From Persephonella sp. IF05-L8 (GTDB lineage: Bacteria > Aquificota > Aquificia > Aquificales > Hydrogenothermaceae): a DNA stretch of 64,000 nucleotides. Each line of letters opens with the position of its first letter. Positions within the stretch are counted from its first letter, which is position 1. The translations under genes and the position numbers were made by a program. Positions 18,030-26,417 of the stretch are shown here, one piece after another. The stretch covers positions 411,023 to 475,022 of the forward strand of contig NZ_JNLJ01000005.1 in the NCBI RefSeq assembly GCF_000703045.1. The letters are read 5' to 3'. The notes below the pieces were generated by a model. That model was not told the origin of the DNA, searched no databases, and saw nothing but the letters and a program-made list of their open reading frames with translations.

Positions 18030-20033
18030 AGGCAGTTCTATCCGGAAAACAGCCCCTTCCTCTGAAGGAAGGGCTTTTATGCTTCCACCATGGTTTTCTA
18101 TTATTTCTTTTGTTATGGCAAGGCCAAGGCCTGAACCTTTTGATTTTTTAGAATAATATGGGATAAAAATTTTCTCCAGTTCTGTCTGGGGAATTCCTTT
18201 TCCGTTATCTTTAAAGGTGATGATAACTTTGTTATCTTCTTTTTCTGCCTTTATTCTCAATACTCCAGTTTCTTTATTAATACTCTCATAACTATTTTGA
18301 ACCAGATTTAAAAATGCCTGCCTGAGTAGTTTTTTGTCAGCTTTTATAGATATATCATCAGGTATATCTATATCTATTTTAAATTTTTCTGATTGATAAC
18401 TGTCTGCTATTTCTTTGATTAGTTGTTTTAGGTTGATGTCTGTTTTGTTTATCTGTCTTCCTGAGGCTGCAAACTGACCAAACTCTTTAACAAGCTTTGA
18501 CAGATGGTCAACTTCTGTAAATATAACATTAACAGCCTTTTCCAGTATTTCTGGGAATTTTGGATTGCCATTATGATACTGGCGTTTTATCCTTTCTGCA
18601 GAAAGTCTGATAGGGGTAAGCGGATTTTTAATTTCATGGGCAATTCTCTGGGCTATCTCTTTCCAAGCAAGGACTTTTTCAGCAGCAACCACATCTGTTA
18701 TATCATCAAAGACAAGGACATATCCTTTGTTTGATAGTTTTGTTATTCTGGCTATTATTATCTTTCCATCAACATTTATGGTCTGTTCTTTTTCAATATT
18801 TTTAATGTCTAAGCCTATACTTTTCATAAACTCTTCTATATCTTTGCCTTTTATCTGTGAAGGGTCTATGCTTAATATCTCTGCAGCTGCTTTGTTTATT
18901 TTTTCTATCCTACCGTGTTTATCAGAATATATAACTCCTGTTCTGGCGTTTTCCAGAATTGCCTCAAGATATTCCTTGTTTTCTTTAAGCTCCTTATTAC
19001 TTCTTTCAAGCTGGAGATAAAGAGCTTTTAGCTCTTTTACCATGTGATTAAATTCATCTATCAGGATACCTATTTCATCAGGAGCTTTAATATCAACCTT
19101 TACATTAAGATTTCCCTGTGCCAGTTTCTTGGAAGCATCAACAAGTCTTTCAAGGGGATAAGTCAGATTTCTAACAACATACTGGGCAAACCACAGGGCA
19201 GCGAAAATAACAAACATGGTAATAGTGAGCATAGTTACGATATAGCTCACCCTGATTGGATTTTTGTAATACCTGAATTTTGAATAAATGTCTGATATGT
19301 AGTTTATTTCCTGTTTATATCTGGACAATAAAGGTGGTAGGCGATACTCAATTATTATGTATTTGTCTTTTTGGAATTTTCTTATATATCTGAGAAAATA
19401 TTGGCCATTTTCCTCAAAAATATATTTTCTTAGCTGGAAATCAAAATCCTCAACCAGTTTTTTAGGTTTTCCATAAATCATTATAGGTTTTTTACTTTTA
19501 TCAAGGATTATCATTGAGTTTATCTTGAATTTTTTAAATGCTTCGTATGGAGTTATTTTTTTGGTTTCTATCATATAGACAACTTCATCAAGTAGCTGGG
19601 AGTATGTTTTGATATCTTCATCTATTATTTTCTGGGTAAGGTCTAATGCTTTTTCTACTTTACCGCTAAACCACAGGTTTGTTGCATTTGATATAAGGCT
19701 TATAGATGCTACTGAAAGTATCATTGCAGGGATAATTACCATTGAAATCAGGATAAATGAAAGTTTCCGTCTTAGCTTACCTGTGGTTTCCCTCTTTTCA
19801 AAAAATAGTTTTATCAGATGCCTGAGGGATATGGCCAGAATAGCGAGGAAAAATACGACATCAATATTTATTATGATTAGGAATATATACGGGTTAAAGA
19901 CGTCTTTTACTTTGGAAATCTCTTTGAAAATATAAAGGTTTCCAACAATAAAAACAAAGACTATAACAGAGATTATAAAAATATTACGGCGTCTTCTTTG
20001 AAAGTCTGCATAGCTTTTATCAAAATCTGTCAT
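18021..20033 (-). CDS. NtrY-like membrane sensor histidine kinase
   Basis: A 670-residue kinase. Three or four hydrophobic segments occupy the N-terminus (about 14-36, 43-68, 88-113), then an extracytoplasmic portion, another helix near 265-285, a HAMP domain (NLTYPLERLVDASKKLAQGN), a PAS domain (about 350-440), HisKA with His at 466 (RIAHEIKNPLTPIRLSAERI) and an HATPase with the N box (NLVQNSYESI) and GSGLGLAIT. This layout matches NtrY, whose usual partner NtrX is absent here. It is co-directional with the citryl-CoA lyase-like gene (ATGA overlap), which is unusual. It converges on the hydrolase gene with a 9-bp overlap. Confidence 0.92.
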   Translation of the reverse strand: MTDFDKSYADFQRRRRNIFIISVIVFVFIVGNLYIFKEISKVKDVFNPYIFLIIINIDVVFFLAILAISLRHLIKLFFEKRETTGKLRRKLSFILISMVIIPAMILSVASISLISNATNLWFSGKVEKALDLTQKIIDEDIKTYSQLLDEVVYMIETKKITPYEAFKKFKINSMIILDKSKKPIMIYGKPKKLVEDFDFQLRKYIFEENGQYFLRYIRKFQKDKYIIIEYRLPPLLSRYKQEINYISDIYSKFRYYKNPIRVSYIVTMLTITMFVIFAALWFAQYVVRNLTYPLERLVDASKKLAQGNLNVKVDIKAPDEIGILIDEFNHMVKELKALYLQLERSNKELKENKEYLEAILENARTGVIYSDKHGRIEKINKAAAEILSIDPSQIKGKDIEEFMKSIGLDIKNIEKEQTINVDGKIIIARITKLSNKGYVLVFDDITDVVAAEKVLAWKEIAQRIAHEIKNPLTPIRLSAERIKRQYHNGNPKFPEILEKAVNVIFTEVDHLSKLVKEFGQFAASGRQINKTDINLKQLIKEIADSYQSEKFKIDIDIPDDISIKADKKLLRQAFLNLVQNSYESINKETGVLRIKAEKEDNKVIITFKDNGKGIPQTELEKIFIPYYSKKSKGSGLGLAITKEIIENHGGSIKALPSEEGAVFRIELPLS
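18051..18078 (+). terminator. Terminator of the hydrolase gene, embedded in the opposing kinase gene
   Basis: On the plus strand GCCCCTTCCT and AGGAAGGGC flank a CTGA loop (one-base bulge) and are followed by TTTT. It begins about 22 bp after the hydrolase stop but is read through, in antisense, as codons near the C-terminus of the NtrY-like kinase. Confidence 0.65.
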
Positions 20034-20803
20034 TTTTTATATCTGTCCGAAAATTCCCTTGGTTTTTCTCCTAAATATTCAACCTCTTTTTCCTCATCAA
20101 GCCTTTTGGAAAATGGTTTTTCCATTGTTAATTCTTCATAAACATGGGCAACTATTCCCGGAACTCTACCTATAATAAAAAATCCCTTTCCAAGTCTCCA
20201 GTCAAATCCCATCTCTGATACAATTGCTGCTATTGCACCGTCAACATTCATTACCAGTTTTTTGCCTTTGATTTTTTCTATGGCTTTTTCTACTTCTTGT
20301 GCAAACTGGCAGTATTTTCCATAAAATCCTGTTTCCTTTGCTATCTCAAATAATGTCTGGGTTCTTGGGTCTGCCTCTTTGTAATATCTATGACCATATC
20401 CGGGAATTCTTTTTCCCTGTGAAAAGTATTCTTTTACAGCTTCTTCAGGATTTTTGTCTATATTCTCCTGTAAAAATTTCATAGCTCCTTCCAGTGCACC
20501 ACCGTGAGCTTCTCCAAAAGCCAAAATTCCAGCACCAACTCCAACATGCAAAGAATTTCCTCCGCTTACAACAGCACGGGCAGCAATTATAGATGGTGGA
20601 GCAATTGAATGCTCAACAGTAGCCACAAATATGGCATCTAACATTCTTTTTTCTTTTTCATCAGGAAGCTCTCCTTTTAGAACAAGGTATATAGCCTCTG
20701 TAAATGTTAGATTTTTTACCATTTCCCTGAGGTTGTATCCTCTTACATAAGCCTCTTTATCAAAATGCCAGCTTATTGCCGTTCTCCATTTTTTCTTTTC
20801 CAA
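20030..20803 (-). CDS. Citryl-CoA lyase-like protein (short citrate-synthase family)
   Basis: A 257-residue citrate-synthase-fold protein, far shorter than citrate synthase (about 370-430) but the length of citryl-CoA lyase, which in Hydrogenobacter cleaves citryl-CoA to acetyl-CoA and oxaloacetate in the reductive TCA cycle. The three catalytic residues are in place: His 100 (GEAHGGALEG), His 138 (GYGHRYYK) and Asp 188 (NVDGA). The start is TTG at 20803, set by GGAGGAG. It overlaps the downstream NtrY-like kinase gene by 4 bp. Whether it acts in carbon fixation or as a side lyase depends on which citrate-cleaving system the rest of the genome holds. Confidence 0.75.
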   Translation of the reverse strand: MEKKKWRTAISWHFDKEAYVRGYNLREMVKNLTFTEAIYLVLKGELPDEKEKRMLDAIFVATVEHSIAPPSIIAARAVVSGGNSLHVGVGAGILAFGEAHGGALEGAMKFLQENIDKNPEEAVKEYFSQGKRIPGYGHRYYKEADPRTQTLFEIAKETGFYGKYCQFAQEVEKAIEKIKGKKLVMNVDGAIAAIVSEMGFDWRLGKGFFIIGRVPGIVAHVYEELTMEKPFSKRLDEEKEVEYLGEKPREFSDRYKK

Positions 20804-20871
20804 TTTCTCCTCCTTCAGATACTCAATTTCTGTTAAATTATATTAAATAACAATTTTTTGTCGGGGGAAGC

Positions 20872-21858
20872 TTGTTTTTATATATAGTTAAAAGACTTAT
20901 TCAGATGATACCCCTTGTTATTGGGATTACATTTATCTCATTTATTATTATCCAAATGGCTCCCGGCGATTATTTAGACCAGCTTAGAATGAACCCCCAG
21001 ATTTCAAAAGAAACTCTGAAAGAGCTTGAAAAGGCTTACGGTTTAGACCAGCCTATCCTGGTTCAATATTTTAAATGGTTAATGAATGCTTTAAAATTTG
21101 ACCTTGGATATTCTTTTTCCTATCATGTGCCGGTGATAGAGCTTATCAAGGAGAGGATAGGGAATACTCTGTTTTTATCTATAACCTCAGCCTTACTTGC
21201 ATGGCTACTGGCCATCCCCCTCGGGATATGGGCTGCTTTAAATCCAAACAGATGGATTGACAAGTTTATACAGTTGTTTTCATTTACATTTATGTCCATT
21301 CCAAACTTTTTTCTGGCATTTTTGCTCTTATTTGTCGCCGTTAAAACCGGCTTGTTTCCAACAGGTGGGGCAACTTCACCTGATTATGACCAGCTAAGTT
21401 TAACAGGAAAAATTATAGACCGATTATGGCATGTATCCCTTCCTGCCTTTGTTCTGGCTATAGGTTCACTGGCAGGTCTTGTTAGACTTGTTAGAAGTGC
21501 AATGATAGAAGCTTTACATTCTGAGTATGTTATGTTTGCCAGAGCAAAGGGATTGCCGGAAAAACAGGTAATATTCAGACATGCTCTTAGAAATGCATTA
21601 AATCCATTTATCACCCTTCTTGGTTTTGAGATTGCAAACCTTCTATCAGGAGCAGCACTTATTGAGATTATTGTAAACTGGCCGGGAATGGGAATGCTTA
21701 TGCTTGATGCTGTCTTATCACAGGATTTATATCTGGTTATGGGTGGATTATATATAGGTGCTATTATGCTGATTATTGGTAATCTGATAGCCGATATCCT
21801 ACTTGCAAAACTTGACCCAAGGGTCAGACAAAGAGAAGTTGAAGGTGTTTTGAAATAA
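20872..21858 (+). CDS. DppB/OppB-type peptide ABC transporter permease
   Basis: A 328-residue permease with six membrane helices, starting FLYIVKRLIQMIPLVIGITF as in DppB/OppB/NikB. The cytoplasmic EAA loop (HSEYVMFARAKGLPEKQVIFRHALRNA) that docks to the ATPase is intact. The start is TTG at 20872 after GGGGGAAG. It forms one half of the channel with the DppC-type permease two genes downstream. The ATPases and the substrate-binding protein are not in the window. The substrate could be peptide or nickel; the sequence does not decide. Confidence 0.92.
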   Translation: MFLYIVKRLIQMIPLVIGITFISFIIIQMAPGDYLDQLRMNPQISKETLKELEKAYGLDQPILVQYFKWLMNALKFDLGYSFSYHVPVIELIKERIGNTLFLSITSALLAWLLAIPLGIWAALNPNRWIDKFIQLFSFTFMSIPNFFLAFLLLFVAVKTGLFPTGGATSPDYDQLSLTGKIIDRLWHVSLPAFVLAIGSLAGLVRLVRSAMIEALHSEYVMFARAKGLPEKQVIFRHALRNALNPFITLLGFEIANLLSGAALIEIIVNWPGMGMLMLDAVLSQDLYLVMGGLYIGAIMLIIGNLIADILLAKLDPRVRQREVEGVLK

Positions 21859-21874
21859 ACTGGGGGTTTGTATT

Positions 21875-22276
21875 ATGGCTATAGAAATTGAGTTTAAGGA
21901 TTTTGAAAAATTTGTTGAGTTTATGGTTAACTGCAACCATAGGTTTAATTGTCCTGAAAATTTTGCACTTGCATTTATCAGACCTGAGTTTAAGGAAGAA
22001 TATGAGAAGCTTAAAGAAGTTGTGAAAGAGATTTTGCGAAATACAGACATCTTCTGTGAGATAGATAATAATCTATTTGTTATACTTACAGGCACAGATA
22101 AAAAGGGAGCTGATTTTATTAGCAAAGCAATATATGAGTTTTTCAACAAAAGTGTTGTTGAGGTTTATATAGATTTTCCAGAGGACGGAAAATCGGCAGA
22201 AGAACTACTTAAAAATCTTGAAACCGCAGTTGAAAATAAATATGGATTTTTGATAGGTAAGTATTTTAGAAAATGA
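21875..22276 (+). CDS. Degenerate GGDEF-fold protein between two permease genes
   Basis: A 133-residue cytoplasmic protein. Aligned by eye with the GGDEF domain at 46988-48292, FALAFI, RNTDIFCEIDNNLFVIL and SAEELLKNLETAVENKYG correspond to FGVAFV, RKSDYIFRYGGEEFVII and the C-terminal helix. The GGEEF signature is replaced by DNNLF, so it should not make c-di-GMP, yet an RxxD (RNTD) remains at the inhibitory-site position. A Cys pair sits near the start (NCNHRFNC, about residues 19-25). The TGGGGG site precedes the ATG and the stop overlaps the DppC gene by 4 bp. A regulatory role on the transporter is a guess. Confidence 0.55.
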   Translation: MAIEIEFKDFEKFVEFMVNCNHRFNCPENFALAFIRPEFKEEYEKLKEVVKEILRNTDIFCEIDNNLFVILTGTDKKGADFISKAIYEFFNKSVVEVYIDFPEDGKSAEELLKNLETAVENKYGFLIGKYFRK

Positions 22277-23331
22277 AAGAAATTCTATATTACATAAAGA
22301 AAAATAAACTGGCTTATGTTTCCCTGTATGTGTTGGGGATATTGTATTTTCTGGCGGTATTTGCTGATTTTATAGCTCCATATCCTTATGATATACAGCA
22401 CAGGGATACTCCATATCATCCTCCTACACAGATACATTTTTTTGATAAAGATGGGAATTTCCATTTAAGACCATTTGTTTATAAATATGAACTTGTAGAC
22501 CCTGTGTTCAAAAAATACAGAATTGATTATTCCCAAAAATACCCTATTTACTTTTTTGTAAAGGGTGAAAAGCATTACTTACTTGGTTTAATACCAACAA
22601 ATGTTCATCTGTTTGGTGTAAAGGAAGGAAAAATATTTTTACTGGGAGCTGACAACTTAGGTAGGGATATATTTTCACGGCTTTTATATGGTGCAAGGAT
22701 TTCTCTTTCTATAGGAATTGTAGGGGTTTTACTATCTTTTTCCATAGGGGCAATTATCGGGGGGATATCTGGTTATTTTGGTGGCAGAATTGATAATATT
22801 TTGATGAGATTGTCTGAAATAGTTATGTCTTTTCCTGGATTTTATCTTATGCTGGCTTTAAGGGCTATTTTTCCTATTACCCTGTCTTCTGTGCAGGTAT
22901 ATTTCTTAATTGTTGTTATTCTTTCGTTTATTGGCTGGGCTGGTCTGGCAAGGGTTATAAGGGGAATGGTTCTGTCTATCAGAGAACAAGAGTTTGTCCT
23001 TGCGGCAAAAAGTTATGGGGCATCTTCTCTCAGGATAATAACCCGTCATATAATTCCTAATACATTTTCTTATCTGCTGATTGCTGCTACTTTGTCAATT
23101 CCAGGATATATCTTAGGGGAAAGTGCCCTTTCTTTGCTTGGTCTTGGTATACAGGAGCCTTATGCAAGCTGGGGTAATATGCTGGCAGCCGCAAGGAGTA
23201 TATCAGCAATATCAAACTATCCGTGGATACTTGCTCCGGGGATAGCAATATTTATAACAATTCTGGCTTTTAATCTGCTGGGAGATGCACTGAGGGATGC
23301 TTTAGACCCTAAACTTAGAAAGAATTTATAA
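22273..23331 (+). CDS. DppC/OppC-type peptide ABC transporter permease
   Basis: A 352-residue permease, second half of the DppBC-type channel. An N-terminal helix (YVSLYVLGILYFLAVFADFI) is followed by a long extracytoplasmic insert (about 40-130) that includes LIPTNVHLFGVKEG and GADNLGRDIFSRLLYGAR, a motif of the OppC N-terminal region. Five further helices and the EAA loop (EQEFVLAAKSYGASSLRIITRHIIPN) follow. The extended insert makes it longer than most DppC proteins (about 300). Its ATG overlaps the upstream gene by 4 bp, so the three genes form one unit. Confidence 0.92.
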   Translation: MKEILYYIKKNKLAYVSLYVLGILYFLAVFADFIAPYPYDIQHRDTPYHPPTQIHFFDKDGNFHLRPFVYKYELVDPVFKKYRIDYSQKYPIYFFVKGEKHYLLGLIPTNVHLFGVKEGKIFLLGADNLGRDIFSRLLYGARISLSIGIVGVLLSFSIGAIIGGISGYFGGRIDNILMRLSEIVMSFPGFYLMLALRAIFPITLSSVQVYFLIVVILSFIGWAGLARVIRGMVLSIREQEFVLAAKSYGASSLRIITRHIIPNTFSYLLIAATLSIPGYILGESALSLLGLGIQEPYASWGNMLAAARSISAISNYPWILAPGIAIFITILAFNLLGDALRDALDPKLRKNL

Positions 23332-23443
23332 AGACTGGATAGGTTATTGTTTTAATTTTTGATATATGTTCTAAAAAGAATTCTGAAATTAATTTCCTAT
23401 TCAGTTATCAAATATGGGTAGGGTTAAAAAAACATTAATATAA

Positions 23444-23480
23444 AAATCTGTGATTGATAATCACACATTTTTGAAATTTT
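23444..23480 (+). terminator. Probable terminator after the permease unit
   Basis: TGTGATT and AATCACA (23449-23455 and 23459-23465) pair around a GAT loop, flanked by AAAAATC and CATTTTT, with a further T-run at 23478. The stem is AT-rich, so strength is uncertain; in this orientation it would end the dppBC-type operon. The rest of 23332-23490 shows no gene. Confidence 0.5.
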
Positions 23481-23490
23481 TTTTCAAAGG

Positions 23491-24177
23491 TTAGTGTAAC
23501 AAATATAAAATACTCTGTAATAACCCAATTAAAAATCCCAGAACTGCTCCTGTATAGGTAATATGTTTTAGTTGTTTTTCGGAAAAACCTATAACAATCT
23601 CCTCAAGGGTCTGGATATCCATTTCCATAAGTGTGTCAACAACCATCTTTTCCACATTAAGCTGGGACAAAATTTGTGGCAGTTCTTCTTCTATGTTTTT
23701 TTCTATGTTATCAGAGGCTTTTTCAAGGAGTTTTTCTTTAAGCTTCTCCTTAAGGTTCTCTGAGAGTTTTTCAAGAGCCTTTTCCAGAGCTGCCGCAATC
23801 AGCGTGGTTTTTATATTTATCTTTCCAAGGGATATTCCTGATTTGATTGTATCTCTTATATCTTCCATTATGTCATCTATTAGCTGGTCTAATACTATTT
23901 CAATTCTCTTTTGTAATCTTTCTTTATATCCGCTTTCTTCAAAAAGTTTATGGAGTTTTTCTGGGGTAAAAAGATGTTTCTCAATGGTCTTAGCAAGTGA
24001 AATGGCAATTTCCTTTCTTCTTTTGGGGATTAATCCAGGGGTGAAAGGAATTTTCACCCCGAATATCCTCTTTTCTTCATAAGGACGGAAAAGCATTTTT
24101 ATAGCTAAATAGTTTGTTATATACCCTATAAAAGCTCCTAAAATTGGTGGTATTAATAACTGAACTAATTCATCCAT
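23491..24177 (-). CDS. DUF445 family membrane protein
   Basis: A 228-residue protein of the DUF445/UPF0754 (YheB-like) family. The N-terminus has a membrane helix and the family signature: GAFIGYITNYLAIKMLFRPY, then IPFTPGLIPKRRKEIA (about 43-58). A long amphipathic, Lys/Glu-rich helical region (about 65-200) follows, and a hydrophobic C-terminal helix (TGAVLGFLIGLLQSILYLLH). The function of the family is unknown; topology suggests both ends in the membrane with a cytoplasmic helical stalk. Its ATG shares a base with the bipA stop (TAATG), so it is translationally coupled to bipA. Confidence 0.85.
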   Translation of the reverse strand: MDELVQLLIPPILGAFIGYITNYLAIKMLFRPYEEKRIFGVKIPFTPGLIPKRRKEIAISLAKTIEKHLFTPEKLHKLFEESGYKERLQKRIEIVLDQLIDDIMEDIRDTIKSGISLGKINIKTTLIAAALEKALEKLSENLKEKLKEKLLEKASDNIEKNIEEELPQILSQLNVEKMVVDTLMEMDIQTLEEIVIGFSEKQLKHITYTGAVLGFLIGLLQSILYLLH

Positions 24178-25982
24178 TATGGTTTCTTTAGTTGTTTTTT
24201 TCTAATTCTTATTGCATCCGGTGTAACTTCAATTAGTTCATCTTCATTAATCCATTCCATAGCCCTTTCAAAATCCATTACTTTATGGGGAGTGACTTTT
24301 ATATTCTCATCATTGGCAGCCGCTCGAACGTTTGTAAGTTTTTTCTCCCTTGTGATATTTACCCAAAGGTCATTATCCCTGTTATGCTCCCCTACCACCA
24401 TCCCTTCATAAACTTCTGTTCCCGGAGGAATAAAGAATATTCCTCTATCCTGCAATGAGTATATTGCATACGGGGTCGCTACCCCTTTTCTATCAGCAAC
24501 AAGGGCACCATTTTGCCTTATTCTTATATCACCAGACCATGGCTGCCAGCTGTCAAATATTGTGTTTATTATTCCTTCCCCTTTGGTATCTGTTTTGAAC
24601 TCTGACCTATAACCGATTAATCCTCTTGAAGGGATAAGAAACTCCAGCCTTACTCTACCACTGCCGTGATTTATCATATTTATCATTTTCCCTTTTCTTG
24701 AACCAAGTTTTTCAGTAACAGTGCCTATAAATTCCTCCGGTATATCAATCAAAACTCTTTCCACAGGCTCAAGTTTAACCCCATTTTCCTCTTTTATGAT
24801 TACTTCCGGTTTTGATACCTGAAATTCATATCCTTCTCTACGCATCATTTCTGCAAGGATTGCCAGCTGAAGCTCCCCTCTACCTTTTACCAGAAAAGCT
24901 TCTGGATTGTCTGTATCCTCAACTCTAAGAGCAACATTTGTAAGGGTTTCTTTGTATAACCTTTCCCTTAAATGTCTTGAGGTTAAGAATTTACCGCTTC
25001 TACCTGCAAATGGGGAGTCATTCACAGAAAAAATCATAGATATTGTTGGCTCTTCTACTGTGATAGGTGGAAGTGCTTCTGGATTTTCTGCATCGGCTAT
25101 TGTATCTCCTATATGGATATCATCAAGACCAGCTATTGCAATAATATCTCCGGCTTTTGCTTCTCTTGTTTCTACCCTTTTTAAACCTTCGTAGGTGTAT
25201 ATATTACGGACTATTCCCTTTACTACTCTGCCATCAGGTTTTACTACAGAAACTTGCTGGTTGACCTTTACACTGCCATTAAAAACCCTACCTATCGCCA
25301 GTCTTCCAACATAGTTGTCATAATCAAGGGATGTGATTAAAAACTGGAATTTTTTCTCAGGGTCGTATTCTGGGGGTGGCATATAGTTTATGATTTCCTC
25401 AAATAAAGGTCTTAAATCTTTACTATCATCATCAAGCTCTTTTTTGGCAATGCCTTCCTTACCTATTGCATAAATAATTGGAAAATCCAGCTGCTCTTCT
25501 GTTGCATCTAAATCTATAAATAAGTCGTATATCTCATCAATAACCTGATTTATACGGCTATCGGGTCTGTCAATTTTGTTTATAACAACAAGAGGTGTTA
25601 ACCCTGCCTCAAGGGCTTTTTGCAGAACAAATCTTGTTTGGGGCATTGGGCCTTCTGCTGCATCAACAAGGAGAATAACACCATCAACCATTTTTAATGT
25701 TCTTTCAACTTCTCCGCCAAAATCAGCGTGTCCCGGTGTGTCAACAATATTTATTTTTATACCTTTGTAATAAATAGCCGTGTTTTTGGCCATTATTGTG
25801 ATGCCCCTTTCCCTTTCCAAATCAATGTTATCCATTATTCTTTCTTCAACTTCTTCATTTTCTCTAAATGTTCCGCTTTGTTTTAAAAGGGCATCAACAA
25901 GGGTAGTCTTCCCATGGTCAACATGGGCAATAATCGCAATATTTCTGATATCTTCTCTAATAGCCTTTTGTGTCTGTTTCAA
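24177..25982 (-). CDS. typA: Translational GTPase TypA/BipA
   Basis: A ribosome-binding GTPase of 601 residues, the usual length. The G domain has Walker [10 protein letters not shown] (about 19-27), the switch [22 protein letters not shown] and NKIDRPDS; then the EF-G-like domains and the TypA-specific C-terminal domain follow ([20 protein letters not shown] and [21 protein letters not shown]). It assists ribosome assembly and stress or low-temperature growth in studied bacteria. The start is TTG at 25982, preceded by GGAGAAAC. The neighbouring DUF445 gene is coupled to it. Confidence 0.97.
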   Translation of the reverse strand: MKQTQKAIREDIRNIAIIAHVDHGKTTLVDALLKQSGTFRENEEVEERIMDNIDLERERGITIMAKNTAIYYKGIKINIVDTPGHADFGGEVERTLKMVDGVILLVDAAEGPMPQTRFVLQKALEAGLTPLVVINKIDRPDSRINQVIDEIYDLFIDLDATEEQLDFPIIYAIGKEGIAKKELDDDSKDLRPLFEEIINYMPPPEYDPEKKFQFLITSLDYDNYVGRLAIGRVFNGSVKVNQQVSVVKPDGRVVKGIVRNIYTYEGLKRVETREAKAGDIIAIAGLDDIHIGDTIADAENPEALPPITVEEPTISMIFSVNDSPFAGRSGKFLTSRHLRERLYKETLTNVALRVEDTDNPEAFLVKGRGELQLAILAEMMRREGYEFQVSKPEVIIKEENGVKLEPVERVLIDIPEEFIGTVTEKLGSRKGKMINMINHGSGRVRLEFLIPSRGLIGYRSEFKTDTKGEGIINTIFDSWQPWSGDIRIRQNGALVADRKGVATPYAIYSLQDRGIFFIPPGTEVYEGMVVGEHNRDNDLWVNITREKKLTNVRAAANDENIKVTPHKVMDFERAMEWINEDELIEVTPDAIRIRKKQLKKP

Positions 25983-26063
25983 ATTTGTTTCTCCTTAAAT
26001 TTGATATTGTTTAAAAACCCATATATATTATAAACTTTGGCAAATTATGCAAAGGGAGGTATT

Positions 26064-26417
26064 ATGATAACAAAAATTGGTAGTCAGGCTCCTTACTTTG
26101 AGTTTTTAGACGGAATAAAAGGGAAAAATCTTTATGACCTGAAACAAAAATATCATATTGTTATATATAAAGCTGAGGATGACCAGCTTGAACAGTATGA
26201 AGACGAGTTTGAAAGGGCAAATGTAAAACTGATTGATTATGTCCAGATAACAACAAAGGATTTTGCAAAACATTTTGGACTTGATGAAAACAGGGATTTA
26301 TTCATCCTGATTGACCAGTATGGTGTGGTTCAATATGTAAGCGACAAAGTTCCTTCCTTTGAAGAAATAATGAACCTGATATCCTTTGCAGAAGATGAAG
26401 GATGCTGTGCCCTCTAA
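26064..26417 (+). CDS. Thioredoxin-fold (peroxiredoxin-like) small protein
   Basis: A 117-residue protein started at ATG 26064, where AAAGGGAGG (26051-26059) is well placed; a TTG 27 bp upstream is less likely. The opening IGSQAPYFEFLDGIKGKNLYDLKQKYHIVIY is like the first strands of the AhpC/Bcp peroxiredoxin fold, and DLFILIDQYGVVQYV resembles the late strands, but no peroxidatic Cys is seen at the usual place. The only cysteines are an adjacent pair at the C-terminus (EGCCAL). It overlaps the uvrC reading frame. A redox or metal role for the Cys pair is inference. Confidence 0.6.
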   Translation: MITKIGSQAPYFEFLDGIKGKNLYDLKQKYHIVIYKAEDDQLEQYEDEFERANVKLIDYVQITTKDFAKHFGLDENRDLFILIDQYGVVQYVSDKVPSFEEIMNLISFAEDEGCCAL

